DNA of 64,000 nucleotides from a virus: IMG/VR virus record IMGVR_UViG_3300042946_001661, positions 19,589-83,588 of that record, one strand, 5' to 3'. This document shows positions 14,674 to 22,011 of this stretch, piece after piece. The position numbers and the translations under genes are program-made. Below the pieces are notes generated by a model, which was not told the origin of the DNA, did not search any database, and worked only from the letters and a program-made list of their open reading frames with translations. How positions within the stretch are numbered: the first letter of the stretch is position 1; every line of letters starts with the position of its first letter.

Positions 14674-15621
14674 ATGCCTTTCAAAAAATTTAATGAATTC
14701 TTAAACGAACAAAAGAAAAATAAGAAGACTAAAAAAAGTGATAAAAAGGCATTAGGAATTAGTGGCGATAAGTCTCTTGTTTATAAACCAAAAGTTCATA
14801 AATATGATAAAATTAAAGACAAGGGACTCGGAAATATTGGAGATGAAAAAAACATCTACGAACCAGACACAGGTCCAGAGCTACAGAAAAAAGCTCCAGA
14901 ATGGCATAAAACAAACATTAAAGAATGGTTAAACAAAACAAAAAAATTATCTGTTTCTGAATTTGCAAAAAAAATTCAAGAAGAAAAAAGTGTAAAAGTA
15001 AATATTAATAAAATAAAAAATGCTGAAGATCTTATTGGCAATTTTGTAGAAACATTAAAAAGCAATCCAAAATTAATAGAGGTTGCATCAAGAGAGTTTA
15101 ACAGATCCGGATTACTTGAAGGTTTTATTGTAGAGCTCAGTAAAATAAAAAGATCAAAAAGAATACACGAATCAATTAGTGAGCCTGTTGGGTTTGAAGA
15201 CGAAGAAGGCATGGAAGGCATGGAAGATGAAGAAGGCATGGAAGGCATGGAAGATGAAGAAGGCATGGAAGATGAAGAAGGCATGGAAGATGAAGAAGGC
15301 ATGGAAGACGAAGAAGGCATGGAAGACGAAGAAGGCATGGAAGACGAAGAAGGCATGGAAGACGAAGAAGGCATGGAAGACGAAGAAGGCATGGAAGACG
15401 AAGAAGAAGGTTATAGACGCCATCGTCATCGTCACCATCATCATGACGAAGAAGATGATGAGTTTGGGGACGAAGAAATGGAAGATGAAGATGATAGCGA
15501 AAATTTAGATAGCGATGATCTTGAGGATCATGGTTATAATAAAAACCAAGATATGGAAGATGATTCGCCCCTAGGGAGAAGATCTGGCATGCGTAGGGAT
15601 TATTTTTCAGACGAAATTTAA
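14674..15621 (+). CDS. Acidic repeat protein with capsid-targeting-like N-terminus
   Basis: 315 residues. N-terminus MPFKKFNEFLNEQKK resembles the T4 internal-protein targeting peptide (MKTYQEFIAE), with a possible cleavage after Glu. Residues 1-170 are basic and helical. Residues about 175-246 hold about ten DEEGME repeats; then HRHRHHHHDEEDDE and a further Asp/Glu-rich tail. The SD is GGAG. A basic head plus very acidic tail with a targeting peptide suggests a prohead-core or internal capsid protein, comparable to T4 gp67, but this is by composition only. Confidence 0.65.
   Translation: MPFKKFNEFLNEQKKNKKTKKSDKKALGISGDKSLVYKPKVHKYDKIKDKGLGNIGDEKNIYEPDTGPELQKKAPEWHKTNIKEWLNKTKKLSVSEFAKKIQEEKSVKVNINKIKNAEDLIGNFVETLKSNPKLIEVASREFNRSGLLEGFIVELSKIKRSKRIHESISEPVGFEDEEGMEGMEDEEGMEGMEDEEGMEDEEGMEDEEGMEDEEGMEDEEGMEDEEGMEDEEGMEDEEGMEDEEEGYRRHRHRHHHHDEEDDEFGDEEMEDEDDSENLDSDDLEDHGYNKNQDMEDDSPLGRRSGMRRDYFSDEI
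15199..15411 (+). repeat. 18-bp tandem coding repeat (DEEGME)
   Basis: About ten units of GAYGAAGAAGGCATGGAA in frame; the first two carry an extra GGCATGGAA. Units 2-5 use GAT for Asp, and unit 1 and units 6-10 use GAC, so the array appears to have expanded in blocks. It creates long artificial open frames on both strands. Confidence 0.9.
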
Positions 15622-15655
15622 AAAATAAACAATTAACAATTAACAATTATAATTT

Positions 15656-15835
15656 ATGAAAAGTTTTAAACAATTCAAAGAAGAAAAAGAAAAAGAAGAA
15701 CTAAAAAATAATGATAGGGTAGCAAAAGCTATAAAAATGGGAAATGCCGCGGGCAGTCTTCCACTTAGCTCTCATAAAGAACGAAACGAACGAAGAAAAG
15801 ACAACATCCCGTCGAAGTACTACAAAGGAAAGTGA
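15656..15835 (+). CDS. Small basic internal-protein candidate
   Basis: 59 residues, missed by a 60-residue cut-off. It begins MKSFKQFKEEKEKEELKNN, close to the capsid-targeting-like motif of other genes here, and ends with a Lys/Arg-rich tail (HKERNERRKDNIPSKYYKGK). Three AACAATT repeats and TATAATTT lie directly upstream of the ATG and no Shine-Dalgarno sequence is present. It lies between the acidic repeat gene and the convergent PHP gene. Probably a small packaged protein. Confidence 0.6.
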   Translation: MKSFKQFKEEKEKEELKNNDRVAKAIKMGNAAGSLPLSSHKERNERRKDNIPSKYYKGK

Positions 15836-15849
15836 AATAATTTACTAAA

Positions 15850-17223
15850 TTAATCCTTAAATTCTAAAATCATACTTCTCCCACCTCTAGATTCTGAAAG
15901 AAATCTAGAGAATAGTAAGTCTTCTTTTATAGGATCAACATCCGTTATTCCTAGACAGTAGCATACGAGAGAACCTCCAGCACTCCCTCGACCCGGTCCT
16001 ACTGCATCGCTTCCATCGCCCCATCCTAATATTTCAGGACAAACTCGTCGGGCTTCATCTGTCATCATTTTTTGAATAAGAAAATAACTACTAAATCCTT
16101 TTCTCTTGATTAATGATATCTCTTCTTTTATTCTTGAAGAATATACTTTTGTTTTTGGTAAATTTCTTTTATTAAAACCTTGTACGACCAAATCTCTTAA
16201 TTTGTCATCAGAATTTTCAATATTAGGCAGCTTTAAACTTCTATCGAAGGTCACACCTTTTGCCATTTCGCATATTTTAACTGTATTCTTTTTAGCTTCT
16301 TGAAACAATTCATATGGAATAATATCTTTGTAATCACTTAACCATTTTTCATTAAGCTCTTCTTCACTCTTCATCCAAAGATTAGCATCTTGAAGCTCAA
16401 AAAAATCAACCATTGCATCTTTTTGTTTTGCTTCTTCTATCTCCTTTAAAGTTCTATTTGTTTGAATCATCAACATTAATCTTTGATAATGACTATCTTC
16501 TTTTTTGCAATAATGAACATCACAACTTACGATCAAAGGTAATTTATATCTTTCATGACACTTGATTATAAAAGCGTCATAAGCAAACTGTTTTTTAAAG
16601 TCTAGTAGCATTAATTCTAAATAATAATGCTCTCTACCAAACATTTCCAAATGCTTTTCAAGCATTTGGAATCCAGCTTCTTCTCCACCCTTGTCAAAAG
16701 CTCTACCTATCTCGCTATTATAGCAACAGCTTGTAAAAATAAGACCTTCTCTATGCTTTTTTAATTGTTCGTAATTGACTCTAGGCTTTCTATAGAAGCC
16801 TTTAGTCCAACCCCAACTAGTTAAACGTACTAAATTTTTATAGCCCTCTAAATTGTACGCTATAGCCAGCAAGTGAGGACTAGCTTTAAAAACATCCATC
16901 TCATCTGGAGATAATTCTTTTGTAAAATCTTGAAGATCCTCAAGACCAGAACTTTCTGGTTGTAATGAATTTATATATAATTCTGAAGCAAATATTGGGG
17001 ATAATTTATTTTTATCTTTATGTTTATCACATATCTTATCGCATATTTTAATTTGTCTGGGTACAGCTCCTAACATTCCGTGATCTGAAACTGTTAAGAA
17101 TTTTTGATTAATTTCAACGGCGCGATTACCTGCTTCCTCAACGGTTTGAAAACCATCAAGCAAAGAATAGTCTGTATGGAGGTGAAGATGTTCAAATCCA
17201 ACAATTTCTACCTTATCTTTCAT
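15850..17223 (-). CDS. dnaE: DnaE polymerase N-terminal part: PHP domain and start of palm
   Basis: 457 residues from the ATG at 17223, which overlaps the stop of the gene before it (ATGA); an ATG at 17238 is also in frame. The PHP domain starts FEHLHLHTDYSLLDGFQTVE with metal-binding His residues, then TVSDHGMLGA and ASELYI. The protein runs to the palm motif AVGPGRGSAGGSLVCYCLGI and ends shortly after LLFSRFLSESRGGR with the tail SMILEFKD, just where the catalytic PDIDVDF should follow. That motif is in the gene at 11974-13287. No intein is seen at this break, so the parts would have to associate without splicing. Confidence 0.9.
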   Translation of the reverse strand: MKDKVEIVGFEHLHLHTDYSLLDGFQTVEEAGNRAVEINQKFLTVSDHGMLGAVPRQIKICDKICDKHKDKNKLSPIFASELYINSLQPESSGLEDLQDFTKELSPDEMDVFKASPHLLAIAYNLEGYKNLVRLTSWGWTKGFYRKPRVNYEQLKKHREGLIFTSCCYNSEIGRAFDKGGEEAGFQMLEKHLEMFGREHYYLELMLLDFKKQFAYDAFIIKCHERYKLPLIVSCDVHYCKKEDSHYQRLMLMIQTNRTLKEIEEAKQKDAMVDFFELQDANLWMKSEEELNEKWLSDYKDIIPYELFQEAKKNTVKICEMAKGVTFDRSLKLPNIENSDDKLRDLVVQGFNKRNLPKTKVYSSRIKEEISLIKRKGFSSYFLIQKMMTDEARRVCPEILGWGDGSDAVGPGRGSAGGSLVCYCLGITDVDPIKEDLLFSRFLSESRGGRSMILEFKD

Positions 17224-17405
17224 GCAACAACTTTCCATTCTTTACCAGTAAAAATGTATAACACGTTAAGATTATTGTTAAAATAAAGATCCCCAACTTT
17301 TAAATTTTTTGGAGGTAATCCTACATACACCCCACTATACTGTTTTTTCGAAGTTTTATTTATAAAAGATTCAAATAATTTATTTTTTTCTTTTTTTATA
17401 GCCAT
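17220..17405 (-). CDS. Small phage protein, unknown
   Basis: 61 residues from the ATG at 17405; a longer frame exists but without a better start. The C-terminal part KVGDLYFNNNLNVLYIFTGK followed by EWKVVA is a beta-hairpin pattern found in small virion-associated repeats (G-D-L-x-x-N-x-x-x-x-x-L-Y-x-x-x-G-x-x-W). The stop overlaps the start of the PHP gene. Function unknown. Confidence 0.6.
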   Translation of the reverse strand: MAIKKEKNKLFESFINKTSKKQYSGVYVGLPPKNLKVGDLYFNNNLNVLYIFTGKEWKVVA

Positions 17406-17480
17406 GAATATAATTCTAGCAGAAGGCTGCTGATTTAGCAATCTATTGACTTTTTTAAAAATTTTTGTATCATAAATTAC

Positions 17481-18014
17481 ATGAACAGATTAAAAAATCA
17501 AAGAGCTTATCTTGCAGGAGCTATAGATCGTTGTCCAAATTTAGGAATTGCCTGGAGAGAATCCATAACTCCTTTTTTAAAAGAAAAAGGAGTTACTGTT
17601 TTAAATCCAATGAAAAAATCTATAAATCTTGGCAATGAAACAGGTGAATCTAGAGATCATAGGCTTAAACTTAAAGAGTCTGAAAACTATGATCAACTAA
17701 GTGTTATGATGAAAGAAATAAGAAATATTGATCTTAGAATGGTTGATATAAGTGATTTTTTGATAGTTAATATAGATTTAGATATACACCCATGCGGCAC
17801 CTACGAGGAAATTTTTATAGCAAACAGATCAAAAAAACCAATAATAATTCACATGGAACAAGGAAAAATCAAAACTCCAGACTGGTTATTTGGAACATTA
17901 CCTCATAGCATGTTTTTTTCTACATGGGAAGATATTAAAAAATATTTAACACATGTAGATAGCGAAGAATTTATAGAAACTAAAAACAGATGGAAATTTT
18001 TTAATTTATGTTAG
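17481..18014 (+). CDS. Nucleoside 2-deoxyribosyltransferase-like protein
   Basis: 177 residues. Features of the family are RAYLAGAIDR at the N-terminus, then a Trp-Arg (IAWRESITPFLKEKG), and the conserved VDISDFLIVNIDLDIHPCGT with YEEIFIANRSKKPIIIHMEQ, where the Asp and Glu residues form the nucleoside-binding and catalytic site. The enzyme type moves deoxyribose between bases or hydrolyses deoxynucleotides and may serve nucleotide salvage or base modification. No Shine-Dalgarno sequence is obvious. It overlaps the next gene by 7 bases. Confidence 0.75.
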   Translation: MNRLKNQRAYLAGAIDRCPNLGIAWRESITPFLKEKGVTVLNPMKKSINLGNETGESRDHRLKLKESENYDQLSVMMKEIRNIDLRMVDISDFLIVNIDLDIHPCGTYEEIFIANRSKKPIIIHMEQGKIKTPDWLFGTLPHSMFFSTWEDIKKYLTHVDSEEFIETKNRWKFFNLC

Positions 18015-18280
18015 AATACAGAATAAGTTGTGGACATATTCAAGGAGGTTGGTGTTCAAGCTGTATAGAGCTTTGGAGAGAAGCATATGATAAAGGAAAA
18101 AAAGATGCGTCTATTGCTAAAAAAGGCTATATGTGCAAAACAGAATATGAATGTGAATTAGGAATTGCTTCTGGTGGTTGTAGAGTTTTTTCTAGTATCG
18201 AGGATATCAAGAATCATAAATCGTGTTGGAAAGACTGTGGCATAGTAGAGGTAGAAATCAATTATAAAGGCATATTATAA
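18008..18280 (+). CDS. Small Cys-rich protein
   Basis: 90 residues with nine Cys in pairs (SCGHIQGGWCSSCIELW, YMCKTEYECELG, GGCRVF, SCWKDCG). The first part looks like a small zinc-binding site (C-G-H...C-x-x-C). It is coupled to the transferase gene before it and followed by a strong terminator. Not a recognised family. Confidence 0.65.
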   Translation: MLEYRISCGHIQGGWCSSCIELWREAYDKGKKDASIAKKGYMCKTEYECELGIASGGCRVFSSIEDIKNHKSCWKDCGIVEVEINYKGIL

Positions 18281-18290
18281 TTTTAATAAA

Positions 18291-18325
18291 AAAAAGCACC
18301 CAAAGTTATTTTGGGTGCTTTTTTA
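18291..18325. terminator. Bidirectional rho-independent terminator
   Basis: AAAAAGCACCCAAA and its complement TTTGGGTGCTTTTT flank a short loop, with A and T runs on both sides, so it can stop transcription from either direction. It lies between convergent genes. Confidence 0.9.
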
Positions 18326-18431
18326 TTTTTTCTAATCTAAGTTATTATACAATCAAATTTTTTCTATCACCCCCTTTCTGTGTATTAACTTAAGATTTTT
18401 TCTATTATTATTCATAAATAAACTAAGCTTT

Positions 18432-19064
18432 TTAGCTCCTGTTGGGTTCACATAAAAAATACATACATTCTATCTGACTAGAACAATGAAAACCTGCTAC
18501 CTTAGAAAAGGTGGCATTTAGATAGTTTTCAAATTCTTTAAAATCCCATTCTCTAACGTGAGCGGGATTAATTGGCGGTCCTTGCCAAGACTTTTCTCCA
18601 TAATTCATGAATCTACTTCTTAATATTTCTCTGTCTGGTGTGGATATTACTAAATAATTATAGTCAAAAGAATTAATATATTCAATAAGATTATCTGGAT
18701 CTATTATATGTTCAATTACATCTGCACAGATTATTATATCACATTTCTTATTAAAATTTGGAAAACTTTCTTCTGATTTTCCGCTATTAATCCACTCTCT
18801 ATCTGGATAGTTGTTCTTGAGAAAAGAGAAACATGGTTCAGTTTCAATTCCAATTGTCCAGTTTTTTTCAAAATATTTTATTAATTTATATCCAGAACCA
18901 CAACCTATATCAATTACTGTGTTCAGGCTATTTTCATCTAAAAAACTTTTTGCAAATCTATATACCTCATCTTGAGCTTCATCAGAATAACTTCTATCAT
19001 CATGATGTGTGGGATTAGGATTTATTTTATAATCTTTGTAAATAAAATAATTTTGTTTATTCAT
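18432..19064 (-). CDS. SAM-dependent methyltransferase (class I)
   Basis: 210 residues. Motif I VIDIGCGSGYKLI near residue 52, an acidic loop TIGIETEPCFSF, and the later CADVIEHIIDPDNL segment are typical of the UbiE/Methyltransf_23 class. The substrate is unknown; with HldE, two GT-B-like genes and a FkbM-type enzyme nearby, a sugar or glycan is a reasonable guess. It overlaps the FkbM-type gene start by 4 bases. Confidence 0.8.
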   Translation of the reverse strand: MNKQNYFIYKDYKINPNPTHHDDRSYSDEAQDEVYRFAKSFLDENSLNTVIDIGCGSGYKLIKYFEKNWTIGIETEPCFSFLKNNYPDREWINSGKSEESFPNFNKKCDIIICADVIEHIIDPDNLIEYINSFDYNYLVISTPDREILRSRFMNYGEKSWQGPPINPAHVREWDFKEFENYLNATFSKVAGFHCSSQIECMYFLCEPNRS

Positions 19065-19702
19065 AATGGAAAAAAGTTTGGATTGGTAAAAAAAACATTA
19101 ATTTCATTGAAATTAGAAACATCTATTGGCTCCCAAGTTTCTGGTCTTGGTCCCCAATCACTCGGTGCCATTTTTTCTATAATAAACCCTTTGTCAAACA
19201 TCCATTTTTTAACATCTTCAAGAGTATATTGATCTTTGTATAAGGTATTATTTTTGTAGTTTACAGTCTCCAAGACACCAGCTTTAACAATTTTATAAAA
19301 ATTATTGAGACCAATTAAAACATTTAAATCATGACCTTGTGCATCACAATGAAGCCAATCTATTCTTTTTATATTATTTTCAATTATAAAGTTTTCTAGG
19401 GTTATTACATCTACCTCTATTTTATCTATATTATCTAATTTAACATTATTCCAATTATTTTTTTCATTAATATCTGACAGAGAACTACAATCTTCAGATT
19501 TTAAAATATTAAATGAATGTCTCCCAGAAAAATCACTTACTGCTTTACATGTTAAAGTATAATTAGGCAAATTTTTTATTTTTGAATTAATTATATTACA
19601 AAATCCTGGGTGTGGTTCAAAAGCAAAAACAAAATCGCCATTCATGGCTCTCCATATAGAATCTTCCCCATCATTTGCACCTATATCAAATACTATATTC
19701 AT
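19061..19702 (-). CDS. FkbM-family methyltransferase
   Basis: About 213 residues from the ATG at 19702, 6 bases after the upstream stop. It starts MNIVFDIGANDGEDSIWRA, followed by FVFAFEPHPGF, then VDVITLENFIIENNIKRIDW, HCDAQGHDLNVLIGL and a C-terminal WGPRPETWEP. The order DxGAnxG, EP-x-P, L-x-x-L/F, D-x-x-G-x-E/D is the FkbM pattern. These enzymes methylate hydroxyls of sugars or polyketides. Likely co-expressed with the next methyltransferase gene. Confidence 0.85.
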   Translation of the reverse strand: MNIVFDIGANDGEDSIWRAMNGDFVFAFEPHPGFCNIINSKIKNLPNYTLTCKAVSDFSGRHSFNILKSEDCSSLSDINEKNNWNNVKLDNIDKIEVDVITLENFIIENNIKRIDWLHCDAQGHDLNVLIGLNNFYKIVKAGVLETVNYKNNTLYKDQYTLEDVKKWMFDKGFIIEKMAPSDWGPRPETWEPIDVSNFNEINVFFTNPNFFPL

Positions 19703-19707
19703 ATTAA

Positions 19708-19971
19708 TTAAATTTGATCTTCGCCCAACTTCTGTGTACTGGCTTGGGATTTTTTCCATTGCTCAAATTCTTCATAGATACTCTTAGCTTGATTATCAAG
19801 CTGTTTTAGTTCTTGTTGAGTTTTTTCATAAACTTGCTTAAAAGCTTCTTTTTTCTTTTTCTTTTCAGTATGTATTTCTGCAATTTTTTCAGAAAATTCT
19901 TGAAAATTATCAGTCAAAAGAAATTCTAGTTGCTTGTCAACTTCATCTTTCTTCTTTGGAAGATCTGTCAT
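19708..19971 (-). CDS. Small coiled-coil protein
   Basis: 87 residues, nearly all charged and helical (KKKKKEAFKQVYEKTQQELK), predicted coiled coil over about residues 25-75. The start at 19971 has CAGGAG at good spacing. Downstream of the gene at 19994 on the same strand. Function unknown. Confidence 0.65.
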   Translation of the reverse strand: MTDLPKKKDEVDKQLEFLLTDNFQEFSEKIAEIHTEKKKKKEAFKQVYEKTQQELKQLDNQAKSIYEEFEQWKKSQASTQKLGEDQI

Positions 19972-19993
19972 AGCCTACTCCTGAGTATAGTTG

Positions 19994-20242
19994 TTAGAAA
20001 ATAAAAATTCTACGAACATTAGAATTGTTTATATCATTTATTTTTGGAATCTTCAATGATATATTCATTACTTTGTCTGTTATATCTAATCCAGAATCAA
20101 CTAGTTTTAGTTTGTAAAATATTTTTAATTCATCATCAGACAACATTGACATTAAATCTCCAAACGTTTTATCTTCAGTCCATGTTTCTACTACTTTATT
20201 GTCAATACTATTAAATATATTTATTAAATTTTCAATTTTCAT
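19994..20242 (-). CDS. Small hypothetical protein
   Basis: 82 residues from the ATG at 20242, which starts 4 bases after the stop of the zinc-ribbon gene. A longer open frame upstream is an artefact because it overlaps that gene completely. Helical, with KTFGDLMSMLSDDELKIFYK; no recognised domain. Confidence 0.55.
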   Translation of the reverse strand: MKIENLINIFNSIDNKVVETWTEDKTFGDLMSMLSDDELKIFYKLKLVDSGLDITDKVMNISLKIPKINDINNSNVRRIFIF

Positions 20243-20246
20243 AAAA

Positions 20247-20543
20247 TCAATCTGCTTCTCCATATATGTCTTTAGCAGTTCCCATTTTTGAATTTCTTTC
20301 TGCGATTCTTCGCTCTGTTTTTGCTTTTTCCATATTGTAGCCCGCCCTGTAACTAAAACTATCCCATTTGCTAGTGTCTCCGGGCGATGTAAAAGTTGTT
20401 CCAAAACTTGATGGAATCTTTTCTTTAGATTTACTTCCACAAAATTCACATGCCACACCCTTATATTGATTTTTCGGATCATGACTCGTTAGGACTTCAT
20501 ATCTTTTTTTACATTTCTTACAAGAAAATTCGTAAATTGGAAT
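20247..20543 (-). CDS. FmdB-like zinc-ribbon protein, apparent AUU start
   Basis: 98 residues if translation begins at the ATT at 20543. The N-terminus then reads (M)PIYEFSCKKCKKRYEVL, followed by VACEFCGSKSK: the FmdB zinc ribbon (M-P-I-Y-E-Y-x-C-x-x-C ... C-x-x-C-G). No ATG, GTG or TTG gives this N-terminus, since a stop lies two codons upstream of the ATT. TAGGTG sits at ribosome-site distance. The only ATG in the region (20456) would remove the first Cys pair. Hence an AUU start is the best reading. The rest (SFGTTFTSPGDTSKWDSFSY) is polar. It follows the gene at 20551-20826 by 7 bases. Confidence 0.7.
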   Translation of the reverse strand: MPIYEFSCKKCKKRYEVLTSHDPKNQYKGVACEFCGSKSKEKIPSSFGTTFTSPGDTSKWDSFSYRAGYNMEKAKTERRIAERNSKMGTAKDIYGEAD

Positions 20544-20550
20544 AATTCAC

Positions 20551-20826
20551 CTACTCTTTCATCTCTAGTGTTTCTATTAAAAACTTATATGTGTTTTTAA
20601 TTTTATTTAATTTATATTCTTCTGAATAAAAAAACCAGAAAATATTACTTTTACAAAATTTAAAACATTCAAATAATATTTTTGATTTTAAATTTTGTTC
20701 TAAAATATGAAGATGAAAACCATCAATTGCAGTCTGTTGAGAAAGTATGCTTTCATATTCTCCTTCATCTATAAATCGATCATCATCTTCATATTCATCA
20801 TCATCGTTATCGTCTATAAATCTCAT
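20551..20826 (-). CDS. Hypothetical protein with acidic N-terminus
   Basis: 91 residues. The first 22 residues are Asp/Glu-rich (RFIDDNDDDEYEDDDRFIDE); then aromatic and Lys-rich segments (FKFCKSNIFWFFYSEEY). The ATG overlaps the stop of the upstream gene. Not recognised. Confidence 0.6.
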   Translation of the reverse strand: MRFIDDNDDDEYEDDDRFIDEGEYESILSQQTAIDGFHLHILEQNLKSKILFECFKFCKSNIFWFFYSEEYKLNKIKNTYKFLIETLEMKE

Positions 20827-21338
20827 TTTTTTTTCCTTGTAAAATCGGAATGATCTTTCAGTTTTAAATGTTTTTTAGCAAGAAAGTAAACATGTTTTAA
20901 AAATTGTTTAGGAGTTTTGATGTTTGAATCCAAATACTCTGGAGATATCTGGAATGCAAAGTTTTCTACACTTTCGTCCCAAATTACACAAACAATATCT
21001 TTTTTAGATAATTCTTGTAAAACATTAGAACAAACTCTTATGCTTAAATCTCTAACTATTTGAGAAAATTCTTCAAACTTTATAACTTGTCCTACGTGGG
21101 TTTCATGTATAAAACCTTTAAAAATAACATCCGATTCTTTTTCTGGAAGGAGGTATTTTAACTCATCTTTAAATTTTTTAGTAGCTTTAAACTTATCGTT
21201 ATCTAGATTTGGAAGTTTTTTATTGTTATTAGTGTATATAAAATGCCAATAAGCTATATGTCTTATTTTTTCGTGAACTAAATCGTAGTCGTCTATAACT
21301 ATGACTTTTTCATCTTCCTCATCCTCTTCGTCAAACAT
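20823..21338 (-). CDS. Hypothetical protein
   Basis: 171 residues from the ATG at 21338, which has AAGGAA 10 bases upstream; the open frame extends further but without support. The N-terminus is acidic (MFDEEDEEDEKVIVIDDYD); later FEEFSQIVRDLSIRVC and KKDIVCVIWDESVENFAFQI look like an alpha/beta domain. Unknown role; in the same leftward series as the zincin gene. Confidence 0.6.
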   Translation of the reverse strand: MFDEEDEEDEKVIVIDDYDLVHEKIRHIAYWHFIYTNNNKKLPNLDNDKFKATKKFKDELKYLLPEKESDVIFKGFIHETHVGQVIKFEEFSQIVRDLSIRVCSNVLQELSKKDIVCVIWDESVENFAFQISPEYLDSNIKTPKQFLKHVYFLAKKHLKLKDHSDFTRKKK

Positions 21339-21354
21339 AAAATTTATTTCCTTA

Positions 21355-22011
21355 TCAATTATTAGAGATAATTTTATTAAAATTTTCAGATAATTCTTTA
21401 TAAGGAGCAAAAATTTTATTTTTGTCCAATCCTTTATAAAAAGGTCCATAAATAAAATCAGAAATCAAATAAGCTTGAATTTCATCTTTTAATACTTTTT
21501 TACAATATCCCATTGATAATAAATTTTTACACATATTATTAAATGTTTTTTTATCTATTTTTGATATAATTTTATTTACTTCTTTTTTATAAGAAGAATT
21601 TAAATAATAAAAAGCATGACACATTTCATGTTTATAATCACACTTTTTACTTTCATCTATTCCTATTATGTAAGCTTTTTTATCTTTTATTGTATCTTTA
21701 ATATTATTAATTATTTCTTTAAAAACTTCATCATAAACATTTTCTACTTTGTTCAATTCATAGCAGTTCTCAGCAACCTCTAGAGGAAAGTTGTAACCAG
21801 ACCAATCAAATGGATATGTAAATCCATTATACTCTCTGCTATACCATTCGATGTAGTCCCATATACTAAATATTTTATTTCTAAACTTAAAGTTAGGAGA
21901 TTCATAATATTCTTGAACTCTACAAAATAACATTCCTCTATCATATCTATCTTTTACAGATATCATGAACACACAAGGCTTAACTTGTTTTATTTTAAAT
22001 TTAATTGTCAT
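21355..22011 (-). CDS. Putative zinc metallopeptidase (HExxH)
   Basis: 218 residues. The segment KHEMCHAFYYLNSS near residue 128 carries HExxH, the zinc site of zincins, and DEIQAYLISD about 50 residues later could supply the third ligand Glu. The N-terminal half has a Trp/Tyr-rich region (WDYIEWYSREYNGFTYPFDW). The layout is that of small phage-encoded metallopeptidase-like proteins, but activity is unproven. The ATG overlaps the hldE stop (ATGA). Confidence 0.55.
   Translation of the reverse strand: MTIKFKIKQVKPCVFMISVKDRYDRGMLFCRVQEYYESPNFKFRNKIFSIWDYIEWYSREYNGFTYPFDWSGYNFPLEVAENCYELNKVENVYDEVFKEIINNIKDTIKDKKAYIIGIDESKKCDYKHEMCHAFYYLNSSYKKEVNKIISKIDKKTFNNMCKNLLSMGYCKKVLKDEIQAYLISDFIYGPFYKGLDKNKIFAPYKELSENFNKIISNN

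Noticed and set aside
15199-15411. CRISPR array
   Set aside because: Units are contiguous and in frame without spacers; it is a coding repeat.
14976-15646. Long open frames antisense and in other frames across the DEEGME repeat
   Set aside because: They are Ser-Pro, Phe-His or Leu-Pro repeats produced by the 18-base tandem unit in other frames, without start signals.
15850-15890. A second split intein at the end of the PHP part
   Set aside because: No Cys or Ser with block A follows the extein, and no C-intein starts the 13287 gene.
20247-20482. N-terminal extension of the 19994 gene (starting MIRKINIRVW)
   Set aside because: It lies fully in another frame of the zinc-ribbon gene; the ATG at 20242, 4 bases after that gene, is a better start.
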